A DNA stretch of 64,000 nucleotides. Source: Gracilaria vermiculophylla (taxonomy: Eukaryota > Rhodophyta > Florideophyceae > Gracilariales > Gracilariaceae). Shown piece by piece: positions 32,895-42,486 of the stretch. Position 1 is the stretch's first letter; each line of letters starts with the position of its first letter. The translations under genes and the position numbers were made by a program. The stretch spans positions 1,423,633 to 1,487,632 of the forward strand of contig JAHNZQ020000227.1 in NCBI GenBank assembly GCA_019155205.2, read 5' to 3'. The notes under the pieces are model-generated. The model was not told the origin of the DNA and did not search any database. It saw only the letters and a list, made by a program, of their open reading frames with translations.

Positions 32895-34166
32895 TTATGG
32901 ACGCGTCCTGTTCCTTATCTCAGAACTTGAAATATCTGCCCGAAATGCATTGCTACTGATTTCCTCAAACATGTCTTCGAGACCGATCGGTATCTTCACG
33001 TCTTGAAGCGTTTGGAAGGCTTTGCTGCGTGCCCCGTCTTTTCTTTGCTCTAATCTGCCGGCGACTAGAAAGCTACACCCCTTAGCCTTCAGTGAAATCA
33101 GCGCCTTCATCATTTCCCTTTCTCCTCCGTAATACTTAGGTTGTATAAGTCGTAATGCAACGTCGGCGCCAACCACAAAACGGCTGTTGGGCAAAATTTC
33201 CGCCTTTTGCTGGAACAGTGGAGCGTTTGTGATCAAAACTACATCCTCTCCGCCAAACTGCTCGATCCGATTTCGGACTTCGCCTGGTTCCAATGTAGCT
33301 TTGTCTGCGTTTGCTAAGGATATCTCAAAAGCTGCCGTTTCATCAGGATACATCGATTGCGCGGTAGCAAGTAATTGGCGGTGTCCGTAGTGAAGCGGAT
33401 TGAATGAACCTGGCATAATCATTTTAGCGCGCGTCGCCTCTCGGATCCATTGACCTCTTGCCAGCTCTGCAAACTTTATCTCGCCTTGCACCACTCCATC
33501 TATGCAGTCGTTGTGTTCGTGCACTGTTGGACCGCTCAAATGATCTCCGGCAACCAAATGATGTCGAACTAGGTTCATAGTGCTCTGACGCGATATCGAC
33601 AGCGTTCCACTACTGCTGCCGTCCCTTTCATCGCTTGAAAATTTTCCAGTTGAATCTGACCAGGATTGCGCATTGGGTTCACATTCGTCAAGGATAGCCT
33701 GAAGAACCAATCTGGACGTCAAATCTTCTTCTTCAAAACGCTTCCGGTGACCTTTTTCCATCTTTAAACTGTATTCCACAAGCCGTTCGCTTGAATACGT
33801 GGCGACACAGGCTTTATGATCTCCCTGTTTTGGAGTGGTCGAAATCAGAGCGCAAGCTGCGGCTATTCCGCACACTCGAGTTCCAGGTGGGGATAATGCC
33901 ACTGCTCGACGATACGCTGAAAGTGCAAGTGTTCTAGCGGCAGCTGGAGATGAAAAAGAAGTTATTGAACCTCGTAAGTCTTTTCTGATGGTGTCCAACA
34001 CAGCTGCTCTTTCGTAGGGAATCCGAACCTCGAGAACGGTCTTGGACGCGCCAGGGACCGACAGCAACCATGACGACACATGCGAAGCACCACCAGACAC
34101 AATGAGAACTATGCGAGTGGGCGTCCAATGGATTAGTTCCACTGCATATCTCAAACTCTCTTCCAT
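32895..34166 (-). CDS. CinA-like domain fused to a nicotinate/nicotinamide-mononucleotide adenylyltransferase-like domain
   Basis: A 423-residue protein. The N-terminal 165 residues resemble the CinA C-terminal/PncC fold (LIVSGGASHVSSWLLSVPGA, IPYERAAVLDTI, GTRVCGIAAACALISTTPKQ, SSRLVLQAI-like end). A variable linker follows. Residues about 249-420 are a nucleotidylyltransferase: MPGSFNPLHYGH (251-262, the GxFxPxHxGH-like motif), later VVGADVALRLIQPKYYG and, at the end, ISSSEIRNR, equivalent to the SSTxIR motif. In bacteria PncC deamidates NMN to NaMN, and NadD/NMNAT adenylylates the mononucleotide, so one chain could carry two NAD-recycling steps. A comparable fused protein occurs in plants. 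Whether the CinA part is active is unclear, since the canonical ESCTGG start is altered. Confidence 0.75.
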   Translation of the reverse strand: MEESLRYAVELIHWTPTRIVLIVSGGASHVSSWLLSVPGASKTVLEVRIPYERAAVLDTIRKDLRGSITSFSSPAAARTLALSAYRRAVALSPPGTRVCGIAAACALISTTPKQGDHKACVATYSSERLVEYSLKMEKGHRKRFEEEDLTSRLVLQAILDECEPNAQSWSDSTGKFSSDERDGSSSGTLSISRQSTMNLVRHHLVAGDHLSGPTVHEHNDCIDGVVQGEIKFAELARGQWIREATRAKMIMPGSFNPLHYGHRQLLATAQSMYPDETAAFEISLANADKATLEPGEVRNRIEQFGGEDVVLITNAPLFQQKAEILPNSRFVVGADVALRLIQPKYYGGEREMMKALISLKAKGCSFLVAGRLEQRKDGARSKAFQTLQDVKIPIGLEDMFEEISSNAFRADISSSEIRNRTRP

Positions 34167-35165
34167 TGTAACAAGGGCTGATTTTGGAAGCTGAGATTTC
34201 GGCGGCGGTTTGGCATTATGAAGGGATGCGAAGCCAAAACAGAGCGGTCAAGATAACTATGTGCAGCGCGCACGGGGGGTAGGGGAGTGCGGCTGTAGTT
34301 ACGTGCACACCATGATCGCCGGCGGGCAGCGCATTAAGGTACCTACCTGGGGACAGTCGTGCAAATAAGTATTTGTATGGTGCAAGCCACAGGACAGCGC
34401 ACTGGGCGCATTGGACAACAGTGCACAGCCTAGTCGTCCTGGCGCTCGCCTCGTCAGAGGTCACCGGGCTGCAACACTGAAGTACAAGATACGTGTAAGA
34501 ACGTAAAAAACAGATGTAGGGCACCTTATGATTGTAAGGATTGTCATCATGCCCTTTCTCCGTTTTCACCGTAGTCTGGTAGCCGGAAAAAGCATCTTTT
34601 TATCCGTGATGGCTGTGCGCAAGATGCGTATTATCAGGTTGACAGACCAGTACCATTACGATGCGTATGGCACCTTGCGCATTCCAATTTCATGTTGCCC
34701 ACTCACCATCTACCGCCGTGGCAGCTTTTTGGGCCAACTAAGGGAGGTAAAGTGCTCTCCTGAGGCCTCATGAGAATTGCATGAGCGGAATGCATCCTTC
34801 CGGAAAGATCGTTTCCTTACAAGATTGTGAGGAATCACAACTTACTGCCAGCTTCATGCTCTAAGCTCATCAGAAACAGCTTGCCAACAAGGCGAAGGTG
34901 CCATTCTTGGAAAGTGGAAACGTAATCATTATTTCCTCTCAATCAATACAGAACCAAATGCCCGATTTGATCAAGGCAATTTTGCTCACAACGCACGTGT
35001 AATGACAATCTCGAATTAACAATGATGTGAATTACAACTTTAATACAAGCAAGTGGTCTACTTCAGCTCTAGATGGAAAGGGCCCTTTCTCTTTCAAAGA
35101 AGCATTCTTAAGCTCCAGTCTTATCGTTTTTCAACGAATGGAAAGCCCATAAATGCAGCTCGGAT
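34167..35165. other. Divergent intergenic region
   Basis: 1 kb between the fusion gene (-) and the uncharacterised gene (+). ORFs at 34216-34569 and 34528-34773 show no known domain. No RNA gene recognised. Confidence 0.45.
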
Positions 35166-36050
35166 ATGAACGCTCACATGAAGAGCCGAAGTGCAGGTCG
35201 TATAGTTATAGCCTCTCGGTTCTGGGGTGAGACGGAAAACGACCTGTTCCGTCTTTGGCGTTTTGTGATACATTGTAATACTTATCTTTCAGATATTTGT
35301 ATGATGATGGTTATCGCCGTAAACGAGCAAAAAGACAGGGTCGGGAGTGCAGCTAAACTCATTTCAAGGCAGCGAGATCCAAACCTGCCCATAAGACTAG
35401 AAGTTCTTCCCGTATGTCCATGGGGAGGCGTTACCCATGCTCTCAATTTACTAGTCCACCACGTTCGCGTCTTATTACCGCAAAGTGAATTAATAATGTT
35501 TCAATCCCCCGAAGTCCTTCCTCAAAAAGAGGTAGTTCAAGAACTCATGGCTTTAATGGCTGCGTTTCCGAACACCCTAACAGTAGGACCGGCTTTTGAG
35601 GAACACCGACTCCCGCCAAAGGTCAGCAATGGTTTCAATCAAACGATCTTCACTCCTCTCTCAGCTGATATATGTCCTTGGAATACCATGGCCTTGTGGG
35701 ATATTCAAAAGCTGGTTAGAACCGGATTTCCCTCAGCTGCAGATGATGTGACCCCTCCCGGAATGGAGGAGATTGGTGTCATTGCTCTTCAACAAATGCT
35801 GTTCGGATCAATGAAAGCTATGGCTCGAATTTATTATGGACCACGGCGAGTGAACTGGTTCACTGATTTTGACGATGCAGGGAGACAAGAACGCCATAAG
35901 CAAAAGCTCGCTTCAAAAGTATCTAGAGGAGTAGAAGTCATTAAGATTCTTGGTTTGGAAGAAAAAGGATTACACCCATTGGTGACTATCCATTTTAGAA
36001 CCCCTCTGAGCAAAAGCTCTCACTTTTTAGACTGTGAAGGAAAAGCCTGA
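35166..36050 (+). CDS. Uncharacterised 294-residue protein, possible glycosyltransferase-like fold
   Basis: I do not recognise the family. The ORF is intact from ATG to TGA with normal composition. Features: an opening strand RIVIASRFWGETENDLF, a Cys/Met-rich strand DICMMMVIAVNEQKDR, PWGGVTHALNLLVHHV, and LIMFQSPEVLP. Then comes TLTVGPAFEEH, TPLSADICPWNTMALWD, and PGMEEIGVIALQQMLFG. Alternating strands and helices, an early 'V.AVN....D' and a later conserved 'WNTMALW' could fit a GT-A nucleotide-sugar fold, but no DXD motif in the expected place is certain. No signal peptide or membrane span. It is probably a conserved algal protein. Confidence 0.6.
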   Translation: MNAHMKSRSAGRIVIASRFWGETENDLFRLWRFVIHCNTYLSDICMMMVIAVNEQKDRVGSAAKLISRQRDPNLPIRLEVLPVCPWGGVTHALNLLVHHVRVLLPQSELIMFQSPEVLPQKEVVQELMALMAAFPNTLTVGPAFEEHRLPPKVSNGFNQTIFTPLSADICPWNTMALWDIQKLVRTGFPSAADDVTPPGMEEIGVIALQQMLFGSMKAMARIYYGPRRVNWFTDFDDAGRQERHKQKLASKVSRGVEVIKILGLEEKGLHPLVTIHFRTPLSKSSHFLDCEGKA

Positions 36051-36555
36051 GAAAGGCGATGGCAGATTATGCATTCATGCTATCAATCGGATTACTGAAA
36101 TTTGCATTTGAACAGCAATCAGTTAAATTTGATAGTGCTTGTCACTCAGGGCAGAGAACGCTTTCATGCTTAGGTTGTCTTTCTCAAAATGAATGCTGAA
36201 TGGAACTTTTATCCGTACGCTCCGAAACATAGAAAACATCTTACAAGAATAAGAAAACTATGACCATAACAAGGCTCACGTCGTTCCTATGCTAATGAAA
36301 CTGGGTCGAATTGGAACAAATGGTCCCGTGGAACTAATTTGCGGGGTTTTCAAGTGTACTGTGAAGACTTAAAACGAAGAGGACATAGAAAATGCGGTCA
36401 TCCATCCCCAAAAGTCATAAATGTTTCACGAAACACCTGGTGTTTGTTACATGCGATATGCAACCAATATAGCAAAACAGACAGAGCGTACGCGAACATT
36501 CTACTTTCACCAAATATTGAAGTCGACCATACATTAAAGGTCAGCTTTTGACCAC
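36051..36555. other. Convergent AT-rich intergenic region
   Basis: 3' flanks of the uncharacterised gene (+) and the DTW gene (-). No feature recognised. Confidence 0.5.
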
Positions 36556-37659
36556 TTATGATACTGGTGGACTTTGATCAACCATCAAATGTCTTTCACG
36601 ATCGTTACTAAAATGCTGCACCCTACGAGAGCAAGAAATATGAACAACTTTCCGAACTGCGCTTTCAATCACTTCGCTTGTCTTGACATCTCCCAATTCA
36701 TGAAGAATCATAGCTGCAGCTGCATATTAAAAATGAAAACTCCAGTGTTTGATTAGTACTCGAAAAAAGCGAGTGAAAGCATTTATAATCAAAACCCTTG
36801 GAAACTTACCTTGCGCGGTGCATACACGATGTTCCTCAGTTTGTTTGCGGATCGGATCAAGCCAAGACTTCACCGAACCTTTGGCGATGCGAACCCTGGG
36901 GATCCAACTGGGCATAAAACGATCAAGATTTTTAGCTTGACGTGAGGTGCCGTCCAAAAGAATCAAAGATAAAGGCTCATCTTCTGCTTCTGGCCCAATA
37001 TTGGACGCTCGCTGGGATTTGTATTCGTGGACGGTTAGCGCATGATCTGCTGGAAAGAGGACAACTGCAGACTGCGGCCTTTCTCCAACATGCTTTAAAA
37101 GTTGTTGCTCTTGTTCTCTCAATCCTCGGATAGTACGATTCGCTTCAGCGATAACACAAAGTAGACTTCCCGTATTGTTTTGACGTCCATATTCACAATG
37201 ATGCTGAAATACCCATAACTTGTGATAGGGTGATGACTTTTGTATAAAGCGACAAATGCATTTGGTCTTACTGTACAAGCAGTTCTCGCATGAGTGTTCA
37301 AAAAGCCGTTGATGGTTTTGCAAAAGACTGAATGATACAACAGTTTCGTGTCTTTCCTCCGCGGATCGACATTGATCCAAATAACTTCGAAGGATTATCT
37401 GGCGATTTTCGGAACTGCTGTCGCTCTTCAGCTTGTGAAGCAGGCGGTCGTCCAACATCTTTTGAGCAATGGAGGGCAAATGAGGACGAATGGACTGACC
37501 CAAGTGTTCGAGGGCGTAGTTGGCGTTTTCTGGGTTTTCGGAGACTGTGCGGGCTGTGCGGGATAAGAGCCGTTGGGGCGTGCGATGGTAAGCGCGAATT
37601 TGCTGCGCATAATGAGCTGAGAGAGAAAGAAAACGGCGTTGACAGACGGTCCGCAACAT
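36556..37659 (-). CDS. DTW-domain protein, tRNA-uridine aminocarboxypropyltransferase-like, two exons
   Basis: Exon 1 (37659-36810) and exon 2 (36719-36556) give 337 residues. The first 40 residues are Arg/Ser-rich and could be an organelle presequence. The domain starts with a Cys cluster CENCLYSKTKCIC, then LWVFQHHCEYGRQNNTGSLL, VVLFPADHALTV and LILLDGTSRQAKNL. It ends with CTAQAAAMILHELGD, formed across a 90-bp intron (GTAAGT at 36809, ACTAAT branch, ATGCAG ending at 36720). DTW enzymes (TapT, DTWD1/2) add a 3-amino-3-carboxypropyl group from SAM to tRNA uridine. The hallmark D-x-T-W is D236-G-T-S here. A second AG six bases on offers an alternative acceptor that drops two alanines. Confidence 0.83.
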
Positions 37660-37805
37660 TTTGCATCAGGGAGAAAACATAAAGAGAATGCAGTACATTC
37701 GATTCAAGTTTGACATCTGTCAGTTGCCCGATCACTTACTGAGGCGAAGGATTGTTGTTCCACGGTTTCCATGAATCAATGCAACACTGTGGATATACTT
37801 CCGGG

Positions 37806-38398
37806 TCAGCGCTCACGCAGATGTTTCACCTTGACGGGCAAAGGATCCAGCTAGAATAAATGGAGAGCACCTCGGGTTGTTTCAAAACGTAAAGAAATTA
37901 AAGCTAAAGGCAGAAAATTCAGCGGGTAATGCAAGAGCAGATGGGTGGTGTTCAGTTGAAGCCAAATAAGTACTTACAGCAAGCAGTTCCATATCGAGCA
38001 TATCTCTCTCGAGCAGTGGGGGGAAAAACATTCGCAAAATCGGATTTGAGATGGTGATGTGTGATGGAAGCAACTTAGCCTTTAAGGATCCGATCGTCCT
38101 GGTACCGTAGGTATACTCGAAACGGCGCTTTAGAATGCTACTTAAGTGCAAGCGGGGTGCCAGAGAACCAGGCTACCTGCGTTCCTTTGTGCATCACACT
38201 GTCTCTTAGAAGGATATCAAGTGAGTAGTATCTCAGCATTTCGCCTACGGCAGTCTTGTACAATGTAAAAAACAATTTTTTTTCGGCACTTTTTTCTGGA
38301 CCGCAAAGCTGTTCCCGGCAAACACATATGGACCATAAACGTGTAAAAGGCCCAAAGGCGTGAAACGACTCTATGATGCGTAGCTTGAAATCAAGCAT
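37806..38398 (-). CDS. Unknown small gene with a 3' intron (tentative)
   Basis: Two overlapping open stretches lie on the minus strand: 38398-38138 (ATG start, MLDFKLRIIESFHAFGPF) and 38150-37978 in the next frame (RRFEYTYGTRTIGSLKAKLL, then FFPPLLERDMLDMELLA). The latter ends at a strong donor GTAAGTA (37977-37971). An acceptor TATTCTAG ending at 37851 leads to a 15-codon exon (37850-37806), LDPLPVKVKHLRER and TGA. The join between the two upstream stretches is unresolved: a frameshift, or an intron I cannot place. No family recognised. Splice signals and composition support a real gene; the exact model is weak. Confidence 0.35.
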
Positions 38399-38556
38399 GC
38401 TTTGCTATAACCGTGACTGCCGCAATCCCCCAGCCAGAGTGACTGTGTTCCGTACATGCAGTCTGTTGAATCACATATTTCCAAAAGCCAAGTTCGCGTG
38501 GGTTATTTCTTCCCCTGAGCAGTTAAAACCCATCTGTCTCTGTGTTCCCTAACGAC

Positions 38557-39234
38557 ATGTCTGCATCGGCGAGCAGTAGTGGTCCGAACGAGACGGAACA
38601 GGATTCTGGTCAACCAGGCCCGTCCCCATCAGCCGGCCGCATGTCCAAAGCGAAAGGACCCAAGAGCTTTCAGCTGAAGGTTGGTATGCTCGGTGATTCA
38701 TACGTTGGAAAAACTTCTCTCATGGTGAAGTATGTTGAAAACAAGTTCGATGAGGATTACATTCAGACGCTTGGAATCAATTTTATGGAGAAGATCATAT
38801 CTATGCGCGGAAATACAGTAACCTTCACAATCTTTGATTTAGGTGGTGGTACAAACGAATTTAACCAAATGATCCCTCTTGTGTGTGCGGACGCAACTGC
38901 TATTCTCTTCATGTTTGATCTTACCAGGCGAGTGACTTTGGGAAGCATTCGAGACTGGTATAAACAAGCAAGGGGTTTCAATCAAACTTTTATACCCTTT
39001 CTCGTCGGTACGAAGTTTGATCTGTTTGCGAGCCTCAGTATGGACAAGCAACGTGACATGATCGCTCACGCAAGAAATTTTGCGAAGGCGATGAGGAGTC
39101 CACTCATTTTCACGTCATCATCGCATTCTATAAATGTACAAAAACTGTTCAAGATTGTCCTTAGTAAGAGACTCAACTTGAAGTGCAATGTGCCAAAGCT
39201 GTCAAATGTCGGTGAACCAATCTTGGAATACTGA
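38557..39234 (+). CDS. SPG1: Spg1/Tem1-type small GTPase
   Basis: 225 residues from the ATG at 38557 (an in-frame GTG upstream is not a start). After a Ser/Gly-rich leader comes a Ras-fold: P-loop GDSYVGKTSLM, switch I YIQTLGINFMEK, switch II FDLGGGTNEF, GTKFDLF (N/TKxD) and TSSSHSINV (SA-like). The LGINFMEK and DLGGG sequences distinguish Spg1/Tem1 from Rab, where WDTAGQE is usual. There is no C-terminal prenylation Cys, also typical. In fungi the family controls septation/mitotic exit through SIN/MEN; plant homologues signal in cell division with MAP4Ks. Downstream partners here are unknown. Confidence 0.92.
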   Translation: MSASASSSGPNETEQDSGQPGPSPSAGRMSKAKGPKSFQLKVGMLGDSYVGKTSLMVKYVENKFDEDYIQTLGINFMEKIISMRGNTVTFTIFDLGGGTNEFNQMIPLVCADATAILFMFDLTRRVTLGSIRDWYKQARGFNQTFIPFLVGTKFDLFASLSMDKQRDMIAHARNFAKAMRSPLIFTSSSHSINVQKLFKIVLSKRLNLKCNVPKLSNVGEPILEY

Positions 39235-39723
39235 ATGCACAAGACGTGGGCGCGAGATATAGTGAAAGATCCATCCGAGCTATTGTACCCCATTTCTTCG
39301 ATGCAAAACATTGAGTGGCTTTGGTAGTAGGTGGGACAATGAATATGGCGGAATGAACAAACTCTGGTGCAGTAAGACACTCGCCACAGTTGCAGAAAAT
39401 TTCCCCATCTACTGCTTTAAGAACCATTTTGTTGCGCTTCAAGTATGCATTGTCCAAAAACTCCTCATTGAATGCAGCGAATGGTGTTCATGGGTATCAA
39501 GAGGAAGGATATGATGCACTTTGGTGTACAGAATTCGTTCATGATCGAACAACAGTTAAGTTAGCAGATTTACTTCTTATGTATGTTCGTGCCCATATCA
39601 TGCATCTGAACGGGATGACTGTTCTGCACAATGAGCGTTAATGATGAAGTCCAAGCGTCATCTGATCTTGATTTGAAACAACAGAATTATGGTACACTGA
39701 TTGATAACAACAGACATGTATTT
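39235..39723. other. Convergent intergenic region
   Basis: 3' flanks of SPG1 (+) and GGT (-). No feature recognised. Confidence 0.5.
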
Positions 39724-42009
39724 TCAGTATGCTGCGGCCTTTCCTATTCTTCTCGGGTCACTTGCCGCGTAGACTAGCCCCTCTCCTCTCCCTAATGCGT
39801 CTGGAGCAAGGATAGCCTGCACTGCGCCATGTACAGCTGGACCCACGACTCGATGCCCGTTTTCCTTTAGCGCTGCACAAACGCTCTTCCAGTATGGCCA
39901 TCCATGCTCACCGCTACCCTCATTCGGCCGCAATAATGCATGAGTCTCCTCGCACGTGGTGCTATTCGCTCCTTCGATGGAAATCTCATTTGGAACCAAC
40001 TGGTGATGGATTCGTGGTGCGCTTATGCTCTCTGCAAGACGATCGCCGAAGTCAAGAACATTGAGAATGGTCTGCAGTACCCCACTTGTTGCCTTTGGTC
40101 CCCCTGAGCCCCCAACAATCATGAATACCTCGCCCTTGTAAAGAATAATGGTTGGACACATAGACGATATCGGTCGTTTGCCGCCTTTCACGATATTCTC
40201 TGCAGATGGATACATTCCGTAAGCGTTTGCTCTAGTGAGCGACGTTGTAAATGCATCCATCTGATCGTTTAAGAGAACTCCACTACTTTCAGAAACCAAT
40301 CCCGCTCCGAAAGGAAGATTGATAGAAGAAGTCACGGCCACTGCAGTTCCGTTCTTATCTATAATACTTACGTGGGACGTTCCCCCTTCTAGTAAGGATG
40401 TACTTATTCGCTTAGAGTAAAATCTCGGTTCGTAAGTTCGGTCTTCTCTGATGCGGAATGCGCGCTTGACAGCCTCTCTCCGGGTCAGCATTCGACGTGC
40501 GTTCCATTCGGCACCTGGCACAAAGTCTGGGTCCCCTAAGCCCATGCGAGCTCCAAACACCCACTTGAGGGTTTCTGCCAGCAACTGATACGTTAAACTG
40601 TTTCGGCCTTTCTTTCGAAATCGCATTTCTAGAATCATATTCAAAGCCATACCTATGCTCATGCCCCCAGTGCTTGGAAGAGGGGCGCCAATAATAGTGA
40701 AACCCAGATAAGAACTTGAAAAAACCTTTCTCGTTTTCACTTCGTACCGTTTTATATCATCGGCAGTCATGACGCCCCCAGCAGCTCTAACTTCCTTCGC
40801 AATGCTTGCGCTGAGGTTACCGTAGAATGCGTCTGGACCATTCAAGGCTATAGCTTTCAGAGTATTCACAAGTTTTTCGTTATCAAGATCATCTCCAGCA
40901 TTTAGCAAGACAGTCGTGTAAGTATCGTTGCCCATTTCATTTCCTGTACTGGCATTCACCCCATGTTGATCTTTGTCGTTAGCGTCGGTCACAACAGAAT
41001 CGTCTTCCAAAGTCTCTACAACCCCTCTGAAAACGTTACCAAACTGATTCCTGAAACCGGCGTCTCGCCTAACTCCAGCCAACTCCACTGATGCAGCTGC
41101 ATCTTTTTCTGATTTCGTCTTTTGAGTCGGGACACTCTTGGTAAAGATTTCGCGTAGTGACGGAGAAGAAAAAATAGTCTCGTTCATCTGCTTCAGCTTT
41201 ATGCCTAGAAACTGCCCAACTTTAGCGTTCTCAGCGATTTCAATGACAGGATCAACCACAGCTTTCCATTCCAAGATGCCCCAATCTTTGTGGGCCTTGT
41301 ACAATCCACGCAGTTCTCCCGGTACAGCAACAGCTAGACCCCCAAATCGTGACGAAGATGGATTTCGGAACAATTGCGCCGTGGCAGCCATGGGCGCAGT
41401 TTCACGGGCATCATAAAAACGTGAAGTTGCGGAGCGAGTATCGTGTATAAGAATGAAAGCACCACCACCAAGACCTGATGCGAACGGTGCAAGCACGCCT
41501 TGGCACAAAACTGTAGAGACCATTGCATCTATCGCATTGCCATGCATATCTCGCATCACCTTGACACCAAGCTCACTGCATGATGGATGATCAGCTGCTA
41601 CAGCTCCATTTGCTCCTTTTATCATAGAAGCCGCCTCGTCTAGATCTGGAGCTGTTCCCGGAGGAGTTGGAGCTCGAGGAGAAATGACGTACAGCACGTA
41701 AGGGATGGAAAAAACGAAAATGGACAAGCTTAAAAATCCCACGAGGTGCAACACCTGTCTTAAAGCAACATCAGGATTTCTTTCGACTGACCATGAGGGG
41801 GGGATTTTAGACCAAAAACGAGAAAAATGACTTGAAAAGGTTTCCCATGCGTGTGTTCCATCGTAAGTGGTCTGCGAGGAAGAATGTTGTGAATCTTCAT
41901 TTTGCACTATGCCATTGGCGTCAAGATCATCGTCTTCATTTTCATTGCCATTGTCAGCGAAGCGGAGGGGAACGCGAACGGTATTGCTCTCTTCGTTGGC
42001 AGCTGACAT
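39724..42009 (-). CDS. GGT: Gamma-glutamyltransferase, type II membrane protein
   Basis: A 761-residue Ntn-hydrolase precursor that would cleave and transfer the gamma-glutamyl group of glutathione outside the cytosol. An acidic cytosolic N-terminus precedes one membrane span (about 88-110, VGFLSLSIFVFSIPYVLYVI). The large subunit begins GANGAVAADHPSCSELG, with GLGGGAFILIHD and RETAP. The autocatalytic site is GTSHVSIID with T544 as predicted nucleophile; the small subunit has SINLPFGAGLVSESSGVLLN with the conserved NxQMD (LNDQMDAF) and later VGGSGGPKATSGVLQT. An acidic, low-complexity insertion of roughly 70-80 residues (about 310-390) makes it longer than typical GGTs. Intronless, and divergent from RPT4. 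Confidence 0.94.
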   Translation of the reverse strand: MSAANEESNTVRVPLRFADNGNENEDDDLDANGIVQNEDSQHSSSQTTYDGTHAWETFSSHFSRFWSKIPPSWSVERNPDVALRQVLHLVGFLSLSIFVFSIPYVLYVISPRAPTPPGTAPDLDEAASMIKGANGAVAADHPSCSELGVKVMRDMHGNAIDAMVSTVLCQGVLAPFASGLGGGAFILIHDTRSATSRFYDARETAPMAATAQLFRNPSSSRFGGLAVAVPGELRGLYKAHKDWGILEWKAVVDPVIEIAENAKVGQFLGIKLKQMNETIFSSPSLREIFTKSVPTQKTKSEKDAAASVELAGVRRDAGFRNQFGNVFRGVVETLEDDSVVTDANDKDQHGVNASTGNEMGNDTYTTVLLNAGDDLDNEKLVNTLKAIALNGPDAFYGNLSASIAKEVRAAGGVMTADDIKRYEVKTRKVFSSSYLGFTIIGAPLPSTGGMSIGMALNMILEMRFRKKGRNSLTYQLLAETLKWVFGARMGLGDPDFVPGAEWNARRMLTRREAVKRAFRIREDRTYEPRFYSKRISTSLLEGGTSHVSIIDKNGTAVAVTSSINLPFGAGLVSESSGVLLNDQMDAFTTSLTRANAYGMYPSAENIVKGGKRPISSMCPTIILYKGEVFMIVGGSGGPKATSGVLQTILNVLDFGDRLAESISAPRIHHQLVPNEISIEGANSTTCEETHALLRPNEGSGEHGWPYWKSVCAALKENGHRVVGPAVHGAVQAILAPDALGRGEGLVYAASDPRRIGKAAAY

Positions 42010-42486
42010 TCCTCGCTCTCAAATGTCTAGGACTGCGAGCAGTCGCTGACTTATCTTAAACTAAGACCCGGCAATGATGGGCATGGAAACGGTGTAGTAT
42101 CAAAGGCATGGACTTACGCCCATAATACACGGAGTATTTGATGTTTGCAAAGCCGAACGGATTCAAGAATTCTTGGGAAAGCTCAGGGCGCTTGATTCTC
42201 TCTCAATATTTTTCGTTCTTTTCGAGTTGTACATCCGCGTATTACTTGGTGAGGTCTCCTGAAACTCCATGTACAAAGGGTACATTCAAGGAAATATGTA
42301 CATATTTTTAGTCATTTTGAGGTAATTTTTCAGTTTCATCCCAGCAGATGATGGACAGCTGAGGGGTGTGGGTTGGAAGACGACACCAATCGAGTCTCAT
42401 CGCGCGCCTTCTACATACAGAACCGACGCGACCCTCCCGTCCTTCGCAAGCAACCCTTCGAGGTCAGAACTATTCCGAGAGAAAAA
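42010..42486. other. Shared divergent promoter, GGT and RPT4
   Basis: 477 bp. An open frame upstream of RPT4 has no ATG and is taken as leader. No other feature. Confidence 0.5.
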
